Below, piece after piece: positions 8,025-15,866 of a DNA stretch of 23,104 nucleotides. The notes beneath the pieces are model-generated. The model saw nothing but the letters and a program-made list of their open reading frames with translations. It was not told the DNA's origin and ran no database searches. Numbering within the stretch: position 1 is the stretch's first letter; each line of letters starts with the position of its first letter. Source of the stretch: Pseudomonadota bacterium. GTDB taxonomy: Bacteria > Pseudomonadota > Alphaproteobacteria > Paracaedibacterales > CAITNM01. The DNA lies in contig JAPLON010000096.1 in the NCBI GenBank assembly GCA_026400695.1, forward strand, positions 17,717 through 40,820, given 5' to 3'. The position numbers were made by a program, and so were the translations under genes.

Positions 8025-8336
8025 CTGGGGATTTTTTATAAATTTACTATTCCATTATTTCATCTATGTAATAAAAAACAAGGGTTTCTAAAGATTTAAG
8101 TTATATTGACCTGTAATCCAGGAATGCGGGTGGTTTTTTTGATGACGCAAGGGAGATTGTTTGTAAAATAAATTCGTAGTTGCTACCTGATAATCTTAAA
8201 GAAAAACAAACTCATATAAATGTGTGCAGTATAATTATATAAAATTGATATTAATATTTACTATTTATTAATATTATTCCATCATAATGATCATTAAGAA
8301 CAGTTTGTTAAATAATTGTACTTAATGGAGCCAGAT
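8025..8336. other. AT-rich intergenic region between divergent pyk and the patatin gene
   Basis: I see no gene here. It must contain the divergent promoters of pyk and the patatin gene. Recognisable items are CCTG/CAGG inverted arms followed by a T-run near 8110-8140, and the ATATTAATAT palindrome at 8248-8257 with a near copy at 8265-8274. A GGAG ribosome site at 8327-8330 precedes the patatin start by six bases. Confidence 0.6.
8248..8274. repeat. ATATTAATAT palindrome and near copy upstream of the exported patatin gene
   Basis: ATATTAATAT is at 8248-8257 and TTATTAATAT (9 of 10 bases the same) at 8265-8274, 63-89 bases before the ATG at 8337. The motif matches the pair at 2619-2639 before the other exported enzyme. 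Confidence 0.35.
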
Positions 8337-9437
8337 ATGCGTTACCTTACACTTTGTTTGCTATTTTTGGGAATCTCTACAGAAATTTTTGCTTCTTTTA
8401 CTGATTCCGAGGATGCGCCATTAGGCTGTGATACATTAAAAAATAAAAATTCAAGACATCATGAAAATGAAAGCAAATTAACATTTAGTGACTATAGGAG
8501 TATGAGCAAAGAAGCACTCGAAAATTTTGAGGGAGCCTCTTTTTCATTTGCAGGAGGCGGATATCTTCCACTTACCTATAATCTTGGTATTTATAAATGG
8601 TTACAGGAGAAAGGACCTGAACACGGAATTAACTTAAAAGGAGCAGCATTTACAGGAGATTCTGCTGGAGCTATCATCTCTCTTGGTGCAGCTCTTAATA
8701 TTCCTGTTAACTATATAATAGGTGGAACAGTAAATTCCTTTATTGAAGAAATACTTTCTAAACCTGATGTAAATAAAAAAGACATTCTTGTTAAACAGCT
8801 CCATTCTATGATCAAGCGCTACGGTAACGGTAAGTCTAAAAATCTAAATAATGAATTCACAGAAATAAAAAACCACCCTATTTTTATATCTGTAGTGCGC
8901 TGCGACTGGGAAAATAAAACTATCAAAATTCCACTACTACCACTTTCGTTCAAAGTACCTTGGCTTTCTTTTAAAAGTGAATTAGTGGGGGCTTGGGAAA
9001 ACAATCAAGATTTAGTTGAGTCAGTAGCATCTTCTGCCTATGTTCCATGGGTTATGGGAAATACCTTTTCAACTCCTTGGCGTGATGGATACTATATCGA
9101 CGGAGGCTTCTTAAATCATTGTCCAAGGCTTAATCAGAATACATGCCGTATTTACCCATCTCTGTGGCATAATTTTCTTTTTTGGTGGAAGAATGGAGTT
9201 TTTTCTGCACCAACAAAAGAAGACATCGCTAGGATTGTGCAAATTGGTTACAATGATGCTGAAAAACATGCAGGTTACTTTACGGGAAAATTCAAAGATT
9301 TTGATGATCCCAAACATGACCCTTACGACCTATACGTAAAATTGAATGTGCTTATGACGGTCATTCCCCTTTTTAGCCATTGGGGTTGGGAAGCAGTCAA
9401 AAAAAGAACAACTAAAATATTTTCTTGGCTGTGGTAA
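8337..9437 (+). CDS. Exported patatin-like phospholipase
   Basis: Patatin enzymes are lipid acyl hydrolases with a Ser-Asp dyad. The chain of 366 residues begins MRYLTLCLLFLGIS, a Sec signal peptide. The oxyanion region is FAGGGYLPLTYNLGI (G73-G75), the nucleophile elbow is GDSAGA (S109), and the catalytic aspartate lies in IDGGF (D255). The oxyanion motif lacks the usual Arg/Lys of bacterial patatins (GGGxRG) and looks more like the eukaryotic ATGL/PNPLA type (GxGFLGxYxxG). I start at ATG 8337 because GGAG at 8327-8330 is well placed; in-frame TTG 8316 and ATG 8325 would blunt the signal peptide. The mature part is Trp/aromatic-rich toward the C-terminus (LWHNFLFWWKNG). The likely role is cleavage of host or vacuolar phospholipids (inference). 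Confidence 0.85.
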   Translation: MRYLTLCLLFLGISTEIFASFTDSEDAPLGCDTLKNKNSRHHENESKLTFSDYRSMSKEALENFEGASFSFAGGGYLPLTYNLGIYKWLQEKGPEHGINLKGAAFTGDSAGAIISLGAALNIPVNYIIGGTVNSFIEEILSKPDVNKKDILVKQLHSMIKRYGNGKSKNLNNEFTEIKNHPIFISVVRCDWENKTIKIPLLPLSFKVPWLSFKSELVGAWENNQDLVESVASSAYVPWVMGNTFSTPWRDGYYIDGGFLNHCPRLNQNTCRIYPSLWHNFLFWWKNGVFSAPTKEDIARIVQIGYNDAEKHAGYFTGKFKDFDDPKHDPYDLYVKLNVLMTVIPLFSHWGWEAVKKRTTKIFSWLW

Positions 9438-9622
9438 AAATTTTACCTCATGACTATGCTACATTACGCACTTGAATGAGCTAACTCTGGATTTTGAACA
9501 CCTTATATATTGTCCATTCAGGTGAAGTGAGATGGCATTACATTTTACTTGTAATGTAATCCTGGCATAACTTCGAATAATTTTGGAACAATTTCAAAAA
9601 ACCTTGAAACCTTTGCTGTGAG

Positions 9623-9668
9623 TGGTGGGCCCTGAAGGATTCGAACCTTCGACCCCCTGATTAAAAGT
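9623..9668 (-). pseudogene. 3' half of tRNA-Lys(TTT), an integration-site remnant
   Basis: Read on the minus strand, the segment runs from the anticodon loop (CTTTTAA, anticodon TTT) through the variable loop, a perfect T-arm (GAAGG TTCGAAT CCTTC) and the acceptor strand AGGGCCC with discriminator A to an encoded CCA (9625-9623). The D-arm and 5' acceptor strand are missing: the bases before the anticodon loop do not pair with its 3' stem strand. A duplicated 3' half ending exactly at CCA is the usual product of tyrosine-integrase insertion into a tRNA gene. The element side should be to the right (9669 onward), the chromosomal side to the left. Confidence 0.8.
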
Positions 9669-9888
9669 TCTGAGTCCTTGTCTTTTTTGTTGATCAATTC
9701 TTAATAAATTTTTACGAAACAACGATCTCAACCTACTATTAACTTATATAAGGGTTACACAAAAATATGCTGAATTTTACTTACTCTGTAACTCCAGCGT
9801 AACTCTAAATGAACTTTATCAGCTAGAGTATATATATGCCAGAGAACAAAATCAATTTGACCAAAGCAACTTTGAAACATTTAAATAG

Positions 9889-10204
9889 GGTAATTACCAA
9901 ACTAAATCTCACACACTTACTACTGCTGAAAAGTATCTAGCAGAAGTTGCTTGGGTTTATTTTCAAAACAACTATCAAGAAGAATCCGGTTTAGTAAATG
10001 CCGTGGATGGTTATCCCTCAACAACATTCTGGGATACAGCTTCTTACATAGCAGGTTTGGTTTCAGCGCGCGAACTTGGGATTATTCAATACAGCTCTTT
10101 TTTTAAATACCAACGGGATTATCTTAGAAGCTTTGTACGTTAAACGTTTTGGTCCATTATTTTCATCAGCATATCAAAACCAGCACCCTTGCGTTATAAA
10201 GTGA
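9889..10204 (+). pseudogene. Broken DUF3131-family gene fragment
   Basis: The frame from 9889 to the TAA at 10141-10143 encodes a segment with EKYLAEVAWVYFQNNYQ, SGLVNAVDGYPSTTFWD and TASYIAGLVSARELGII, which strongly resembles the conserved part of DUF3131 proteins (YF..N, GLV..V.GYP.TT.WD, SA.ELG). The fragment has an in-frame TAG at 9886-9888 just before it and no start. A second frame, 10106-10204, carries on with NTNGIILEALYVKRFGPLF, which looks like a later piece of the same protein brought close by a deletion and frameshift. The reading of the second piece is less certain. The family's role is unknown to me; some members are linked with envelope polysaccharide proteins. Confidence 0.7.
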
Positions 10205-10313
10205 ATTCAGCTGTTTTAATTTCTTAAAAAAATTTACAAACTGAGAATCCAGCGCGTATCACTATTTGTTCATATTTGCTAGAGTTACATGCGGGTAGTT
10301 TTTTTTAAGTAAT

Positions 10314-12164
10314 GTGCGGATTTTTCTAGTCTACATTTTGGTAATTTTCAGTGCATTGGCAATAACAGTGAAAGCTGAATCAGTTGTTCATGCGCCATCT
10401 CAATCAGGCATTAGTTATAAAATTGAATGGCCAGTTAATTTAACTGCTGAAATGAAAGAACGCATGGAAAGTGTATCTACATTGGTAGAGCATATTGTTC
10501 GATTACCTGGCTCTATAGGTGGTGTAATTAAGAGGATTGAGCGTGACAAAATTCTTTTAGAAAAAGTTTTACATTCATTTGGGTACTATGGTTGCAAAGT
10601 AGATGTCATAATAAATTTAAACGAATCACCTGTTGTAATTACATTTACTTGTGAACTTGGCCCAGTTTACACTATCGACCATATAAGATTGGAAAGCCGA
10701 GATAATACTGATATACCAAGCATGGATGTTAACCTAGATAATCTGATTGGTATAAGTAAAGGAGATGATTTAATTGCCGAACATGCAGAAAAAGGCAGAG
10801 AAATTTTAAAAAAGTATTTTTCACAAAATGGTTATCCGTTTGTTGATGTAAATGAGCCAGAAGGTTTAATAGATCACGAAAACCGCAACGTTGTGTTAAT
10901 TTTTCCAGTACTCTTGGGTGGTAAAGCAACAATTTATGATTCAATAATTGAACCAACTAAAAACCTTGATCAAAGCTTCATTGCGAATAGATTGTATTGG
11001 AAAAAAGGTGATACTTATGATAACCGGGTGGTTGAACGTACTAGGAGGTTATTAAGTCAAACAGGTTTGTTCGATAACATCGTAGTGACCCCTAAGCCGG
11101 TTGATGGTACTCCAGATAATGCCAAAGAAAAACCAATTGTTATGCATGTTAAAACTACAGAAGCAGCACCTAGGGCACTAACAGCTGGTTTGCATTATGC
11201 AACAACTCAAGGCGGTGAAGCTCGATTTTCATGGGACCATTATAACTTGCGAGGTCACGGGGAAAATTTAGGAGCAAATTTACGCGTTGCAAAAATTAGA
11301 ACAAAAGCAAGAATTTATTACAATATTCCTGATTTTGTGTCAGCCAATCAAAGCTTAAAAAATGAAACCTACGTTCTTAGTGAAAAGACCAGGGCTTATG
11401 ACGGGCAAACAGTTGCTGCTTCAAGTAAAGTTGAACGACAACTAAATGACAAGCTATCTTGTGCAATAGGTTTATCCTTAGAAAATGGTAGTATTAAACC
11501 AAAAACTACCAACATAAAAAGTCCTATTCGCTTAATCGGAGTGCCAGTTGAACTTAGTATTGATGGCTCAAATGATTTACTAAATCCAACAAGAGGGTTG
11601 CGCATTAATGCTAGTATTACACCCTATACTGGACATTTAGGATCCAGTAAAAGTATGATGATTGCTCAAGGTGGCGCGAGTATATATATTCCTTTTCAGA
11701 CAAATAGCTTAGATGAGGATATGGGTACAATTGCTGCGTTTGCAAAGGCAGGATTAATGAAGATTCGCAATTTTAATGACCTTCCTCCAAACAAAAGGTT
11801 TTATGGGGGAGGTAACGGTTCTGTACGTGGTTATGGCTACCAATTAATTAGTCCTATTGATGTTAATAAAGTTCCACTTGGTGGTGAATCGTTATTAGAG
11901 TTTGGTAGTGAAATTCGGTACCGTTTTACAGATACTTTTGGAGGAGTAGCCTTCATCGAAGGTGGTAATGTTTCACAAAGAAATTTGCCTAATTTTAGCA
12001 AGGACATGTTGTGGGGTGCTGGCTTTGGAGTGCGCTATTATACGGAATATGCACCTGTGCGCTTAGATATTGCCTTTCCATTAAAAAGACGTAAATTAGA
12101 AGGAAGTAATAAACCATTTGATGCCGCATATCAATTCTATGTTAGCGTAGGTCAGGCATTTTGA
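10314..12164 (+). CDS. tamA: Translocation and assembly module TamA (Omp85-family outer-membrane protein)
   Basis: TamA is the outer-membrane half of the TAM complex, which helps fold or insert some outer-membrane proteins and, with TamB, is implicated in lipid movement to the outer membrane. The 616-residue protein has a signal peptide (MRIFLVYILVIFSALAITVKA), POTRA-type domains over about 35-280, and a 16-strand-type Omp85 barrel from about 285 to the end, closing with a terminal aromatic (FYVSVGQAF). The conserved VRGYG of loop 6 is at 504-508 (R505) after RFYGGGNGS. The start is GTG 10314; ATG at 10312 is out of frame. Its TGA overlaps the tamB start. TamA rather than BamA is chosen because of the shorter POTRA region and the tamB neighbour. 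Confidence 0.93.
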   Translation: MRIFLVYILVIFSALAITVKAESVVHAPSQSGISYKIEWPVNLTAEMKERMESVSTLVEHIVRLPGSIGGVIKRIERDKILLEKVLHSFGYYGCKVDVIINLNESPVVITFTCELGPVYTIDHIRLESRDNTDIPSMDVNLDNLIGISKGDDLIAEHAEKGREILKKYFSQNGYPFVDVNEPEGLIDHENRNVVLIFPVLLGGKATIYDSIIEPTKNLDQSFIANRLYWKKGDTYDNRVVERTRRLLSQTGLFDNIVVTPKPVDGTPDNAKEKPIVMHVKTTEAAPRALTAGLHYATTQGGEARFSWDHYNLRGHGENLGANLRVAKIRTKARIYYNIPDFVSANQSLKNETYVLSEKTRAYDGQTVAASSKVERQLNDKLSCAIGLSLENGSIKPKTTNIKSPIRLIGVPVELSIDGSNDLLNPTRGLRINASITPYTGHLGSSKSMMIAQGGASIYIPFQTNSLDEDMGTIAAFAKAGLMKIRNFNDLPPNKRFYGGGNGSVRGYGYQLISPIDVNKVPLGGESLLEFGSEIRYRFTDTFGGVAFIEGGNVSQRNLPNFSKDMLWGAGFGVRYYTEYAPVRLDIAFPLKRRKLEGSNKPFDAAYQFYVSVGQAF

Positions 12165-15100
12165 TATATAGCCTTATAAAACGTATTTTACTAAGCTTTG
12201 CGGCAATAGGTTTGCTTTATGCAATTTTGCAGATGCAAACTATACAAATTGTTATATTAAATAATTTAGTTAAGTTACTTACTCCTTATGAAATAACGTC
12301 AATTCAACTAAAAAATACTGCTAAATTTCCGTTTAAAGTTAACTTAAATGAATTGGTAATTAGTAAGCGCGGCCAAGTTGTTGCGACATTTAAAGGGGTG
12401 TCTTGGAAAATACCGGACTTTAATTTTTCTAAAATCATTTTGGAAGTAAATGAAGCATCGATTACAAAATCTGAAAGCGATGAAAAGTTTGATTTTGGAA
12501 AAATTTCTCCTAGCGGGATTGCTTATGCTGTACACAGTTTTACAAATTATTTGCAATGGTTTGAAAATATTTCCATTACGAAGCTTGCTATAAATAAAGA
12601 TCTTTTAAATGCAAAATTAAAACGATTTGAAAAAGAATCAATTATAACTATTAGCAATAATGGTCAGGATCTTAATATTAATTTAGCATCATCCGATGAT
12701 CACGCTGCGTTGCAAATATCTGGTTTTTGGCTTGGTCATAAATTAAATGTAGATGCAAAGATTTATGAAAATTCAATCAATTTCACATCAAATAGTGATA
12801 TTACGACATTCGTTAGTGAGCCTGTTGCTAAGTTTTTGGGAAATGAAGTTGTTATAACAGGAAGTCTTGTAAAGGATAATGATTGGCAACTGAGACCTTT
12901 AAAAATTATTACGGAAAATGGACATGTTCTCGAGGGTGAATGTTATATTAAAGACCCCAACAATGTTAAGTTAAATGCCAAATTAAGGGCAGATGAAAAA
13001 AATACAGCAAGCATTGATGTATCAATCAGTTTATTACCTTTTGAAATTAATGGTTCAAGTGACATTGTCATTGAAGATTTGCAAAAATTTTTAAAACCAT
13101 TCCTACCAGATGCTAAGGGTAATCTAAATCTACATGCTCAGTTTACTAAATTTAAAGGGTTTGAAAGCGGTGGTATGAAGCTGCAAGGTGAAGGGCTGAT
13201 ACAAAGTCATGATTTTTATTTACCCATTAACACAGATGTTGATTTGAATGATGGTTTAGGGCACGGAACTTTATCTGTTTCAAATAAATTAGTTAAAGGA
13301 CATTATCAAAATCATCCTATAGAGGCGGTTATTAATTTTAATAGTAACCAAAAAGAACTCCAGGTTGAGAAGTTAAAATTGCACGTTCATGACCTACAAA
13401 TAGCCCTTTTAAAGCCATCTACCTATGATTGGCAAAAAGGTATGAGCTTTGCTCAAATGCAATTTTGTGAAGGCATGGTGGAAGTGAGAGACCTTAAGTT
13501 CTCAGAATCTAATGCGGAAAGTAGTTGCACAGTTAGTTTGCGCAATATTCAAATTGGTGCCTTAAAAATTTTATTTGGGCAGGAAACAGTTAAGGGGTTA
13601 CTGAACGGTCAACTAAAAAAGTTACCGAATATGCCGCTTGTTATAAAAATGGATTTGACAAATGGTTCTTGGCAAAAACTTCAGGGTAGAGAAATTTACA
13701 AAGTATTGAATAATTTATCTGCTAATTTAGAAGGCAATTTAGATAATTCAAAATTTACCTGGAAGATAAGCATACATGATCAAGATAAAATTAATTTGCA
13801 GAGCTCTGGTCATGCTGATCTTACAAGTGCTACAGGTGATGGCAATTTAAAGGGATTGGTAAAGCTAAAATTACTTACAGACTGGCTTGGAACTGGTGAC
13901 AGAATTTTTGGTGATATTGATATTAATTTGCATGGTAAGGGATCTTTAGAAAATCTTGTTTTTGATGGTTCAGTTAATGCTCACAATGGTCTTTATGAAC
14001 ACAATGAAGTTGGTACATTTTACCAAGATATTACTATTCGAACTAAAGCTCAGGGAAGAAAGTTAATTATCACTAAGTTTGATGGCAAAGATATTACCAA
14101 TAGTAACGATCCTAATTATGGCCAGTTACGTGGAGAAGGTTGGGTTGATTTTAGTAATATTTTATCTCCAGTTTTTCACGTGCCATTGTACCTGAATCAT
14201 TTGAGAATTTCACAAAATGATAGTTTTACTAGTGACGCTAGTGGCAGCTTATTAATTGCTGGAATTGGTGCTGATGTTAATTGTAAGGGTGAAGTAACAT
14301 TAGAAAATGCAGTATATTTCATTAGTGAAAATTCAGAAAAAAATATTCCTGGAATTATTGATCAAAAAATTAATAAAGATAGTGTCCAGGAAAAAAATTC
14401 TGGCACAGCCTTTCCTTTAGATATTTTGGTACATGCACCACTAGGTTCATTTAAAGTCATGGGTGGTGGTGCTGATGCTGCTATGTTTGGGGATATTTAT
14501 GTAAAAAAATCAATAGTTAACCCATTTTTAGTGGGTAGCGTTGAGATATATGAAGGTACTTTAGATGTTCTAGGTAAGGTTTTAAAAATAACCCGTGGGA
14601 TCATAACCTTTGTTGATGATGATCGCAATAATCCGCGTCTAGACATTAAGGCTGTTAAGGATTTAGGGGATAGCTTAATTGTTGCAATTGAAATTAAAGG
14701 TACGGGGCAAGACACAATCCTAGAGTTCACTTCAGCCCCAGCTATGGCAAAAGAAGAAGTTTTAGCGCTTTTACTGTTCGGTAAGAAGCTTGGAGAGGTT
14801 TCTGTTTTACAAAGTATTCAGTTAGCAGAACTTACTAAGTCAAAACATAGTAATAAAGCTGGTTTTTTTGAAAAGTTACGTTCTGGTCTTGGTTTTGACC
14901 AATTTGAATTTAAAACCACAACTAGTGGTGGGGCCGCTGAAAATGATAAGGACGCTACTCCAGCAGAGCGTGCTGCAGGAAAAACTTCCCAAGCTGTTCG
15001 TATAGGTAAAGAATTTGGAAAAATACAGGTTGGTATTGAGCAAGGCGCCGGCAGCGAAACAAGCAAGTTAATAGTATCAACCCCCCTTGGTAAACATTTA

Positions 15101-15169
15101 GCTTTGCAGGGAGATGTTGGTGGAGCTCAAAATTCTGGAGTTGGTATCAGTTGGATTAAAAGGTACTAA
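12161..15169 (+). CDS. tamB: Translocation and assembly module TamB (DUF490/AsmA-like)
   Basis: TamB is the inner-membrane-anchored periplasmic partner of TamA, a long beta-taco-like groove. The 1002-residue protein starts with a single membrane anchor (LIKRILLSFAAIGLLYAIL, about 5-23), followed by long beta-rich, low-homology sequence. The C-terminal conserved TamB domain is clear: PLDILVHAPLGSFKVMGGGADAAMFGDIYVK (about 748-778), GSVEIYEGTLDVLGKVLKITRGIITF, PAMAKEEVLALLLFGK, ending in GVGISWIKRY. The start is read as TTG 12161, overlapping the tamA TGA in TTGA, which implies translational coupling; no ATG lies before the membrane anchor. TamB of free-living bacteria is commonly longer, so this is a compact version. 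Confidence 0.93.
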   Translation: MIYSLIKRILLSFAAIGLLYAILQMQTIQIVILNNLVKLLTPYEITSIQLKNTAKFPFKVNLNELVISKRGQVVATFKGVSWKIPDFNFSKIILEVNEASITKSESDEKFDFGKISPSGIAYAVHSFTNYLQWFENISITKLAINKDLLNAKLKRFEKESIITISNNGQDLNINLASSDDHAALQISGFWLGHKLNVDAKIYENSINFTSNSDITTFVSEPVAKFLGNEVVITGSLVKDNDWQLRPLKIITENGHVLEGECYIKDPNNVKLNAKLRADEKNTASIDVSISLLPFEINGSSDIVIEDLQKFLKPFLPDAKGNLNLHAQFTKFKGFESGGMKLQGEGLIQSHDFYLPINTDVDLNDGLGHGTLSVSNKLVKGHYQNHPIEAVINFNSNQKELQVEKLKLHVHDLQIALLKPSTYDWQKGMSFAQMQFCEGMVEVRDLKFSESNAESSCTVSLRNIQIGALKILFGQETVKGLLNGQLKKLPNMPLVIKMDLTNGSWQKLQGREIYKVLNNLSANLEGNLDNSKFTWKISIHDQDKINLQSSGHADLTSATGDGNLKGLVKLKLLTDWLGTGDRIFGDIDINLHGKGSLENLVFDGSVNAHNGLYEHNEVGTFYQDITIRTKAQGRKLIITKFDGKDITNSNDPNYGQLRGEGWVDFSNILSPVFHVPLYLNHLRISQNDSFTSDASGSLLIAGIGADVNCKGEVTLENAVYFISENSEKNIPGIIDQKINKDSVQEKNSGTAFPLDILVHAPLGSFKVMGGGADAAMFGDIYVKKSIVNPFLVGSVEIYEGTLDVLGKVLKITRGIITFVDDDRNNPRLDIKAVKDLGDSLIVAIEIKGTGQDTILEFTSAPAMAKEEVLALLLFGKKLGEVSVLQSIQLAELTKSKHSNKAGFFEKLRSGLGFDQFEFKTTTSGGAAENDKDATPAERAAGKTSQAVRIGKEFGKIQVGIEQGAGSETSKLIVSTPLGKHLALQGDVGGAQNSGVGISWIKRY

Positions 15170-15170
15170 C

Positions 15171-15189
15171 ATTGCTTATGCAATTTTTG
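15171..15189 (+). terminator. Weak hairpin with T-run after tamB
   Basis: ATTGC (15171-15175) and GCAAT (15180-15184) can pair around a TTAT loop and are followed by TTTTT. The stem is only 5 bp, so termination here is tentative. Confidence 0.3.
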
Positions 15190-15229
15190 TATATCTAACT
15201 GTAAAAACATATAAAATAACAAATTCATC

Positions 15230-15292
15230 TTGATAAATACGATTAAGCAACATATATAACAACTATAATTATTATTTAATTTATTTAGGAGG
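15230..15292 (+). promoter_or_regulatory. Sigma70-type promoter and strong ribosome site for the 15300 gene
   Basis: TTGATA (15230-15235) and TATATA (15253-15258) are separated by exactly 17 bases. Downstream, a full AGGAGG at 15287-15292 lies seven bases before the ATG at 15300. Among the intergenic regions of the window this is the clearest promoter plus ribosome-site combination, suggesting the gene is well expressed on its own. Confidence 0.6.
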
Positions 15293-15299
15293 ATCTATT

Positions 15300-15821
15300 A
15301 TGAAAAATATAACGACTGCCCTACTTTTCTTTTGCGCATTTAATTTAACTAATGCAACAGCTGCATCTGCACCAGGTGGAGTACCTTTAGATGACCTTCT
15401 TGGTACTGGCGCTGCTGCTCGTGGTGCGTACTTCCCAGACCATGATTATCTAAAATATACACCAAAAGAAATGCTGCCAGAGATAGCAAAAGAGCTACAT
15501 GGCGCTTTAACTAAAGGTTCTCAGCAATTAGGTGGCCTTAACATAGGAGAGCTTGAATGGGCGGTAGATTCATATTCAACTGCTGCTAACACAATTAATT
15601 GCTTGTTAGGTCCTGATATTGGTTTTGATAAAAAATGTGAATCAATTTTTAAAAAATTGCTATTACTTAAAGAACGTATGGTTGCATTGCAAGCAGACCC
15701 TGAGAAAGCACAAAAACTTCAACCTGCAGTAAAAGAATTGCAACTAGAAATAGAAGAAGCTGCTAGTTTAGTAAGTCGGATAGCTTTTCCTGCTGAACTT
15801 GATGGTAAAAGCAAAAAGTAA
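15300..15821 (+). CDS. Small exported protein of unknown function
   Basis: I do not recognise this 173-residue protein. It has a clear Sec signal peptide (MKNITTALLFFCAFNLTNATA, cleavage near ATA or ASA around 21-24). The mature part is mostly predicted helix: KEMLPEIAKELHGALTKG, a 98-NCLLGPDIGFDKKC-111 segment whose two cysteines could form a disulfide in the periplasm, and a charged amphipathic helix (KKLLLLKERMVALQADPEKAQKLQPAVKELQLEIEEAASL) that could form a coiled coil. It ends in a basic KSKK. A full AGGAGG site and good promoter precede it and a 10-bp hairpin terminator follows, so it is a single-gene unit. Position after tamAB may be coincidence. A periplasmic or secreted helper or effector is possible, not shown. 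Confidence 0.8.
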   Translation: MKNITTALLFFCAFNLTNATAASAPGGVPLDDLLGTGAAARGAYFPDHDYLKYTPKEMLPEIAKELHGALTKGSQQLGGLNIGELEWAVDSYSTAANTINCLLGPDIGFDKKCESIFKKLLLLKERMVALQADPEKAQKLQPAVKELQLEIEEAASLVSRIAFPAELDGKSKK

Positions 15822-15832
15822 TTAGCAAATGT

Positions 15833-15866
15833 AAGGTTTCACTTAATTGGTGAAACCTTATTTTCT
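15833..15866 (+). terminator. Rho-independent terminator between the 15300 gene and prfB
   Basis: AAGGTTTCAC (15833-15842) and GTGAAACCTT (15850-15859) form a perfect 10-bp stem with a 7-base loop, followed by ATTTTCT on the plus strand. It serves the 15300 gene; it also lies just past the prfB stop, but the minus-strand side lacks a T-run. Confidence 0.8.

Larger units (their letters stand above)
9438..10313. other. Decayed gap: no intact gene; integration-scar and pseudogene remnants
   Basis: This 876-base stretch between the patatin gene and tamA has stops in all frames. Positions 9438-9622 show only a small AT-rich hairpin (9536-9556, 7-bp stem) with no T-run. A tRNA-Lys 3' half lies at 9623-9668 (minus). 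GTAACTC occurs twice (9788-9794 and 9799-9805). A broken DUF3131-family gene covers 9889-10204. The last 110 bases hold the AT-rich leader of tamA, in which I see no clear promoter. Confidence 0.7.

Noticed and set aside
9422..9451. GGTAAAAATTTTACC at the patatin stop codon as a terminator
   Set aside because: The palindrome is almost loopless with weak A-T pairs and no T-run follows.
9465..9492. GAGCTAA-like sequence resembling a tRNA D-arm near the tRNA-Lys half
   Set aside because: It lies on the 3' side of the minus-strand tRNA fragment, so cannot be its own 5' half unless permuted, and the acceptor and anticodon parts do not match.
14497..15066. Minus-strand ORFs inside tamB
   Set aside because: They run opposite to the strongly conserved C-terminal TamB domain.
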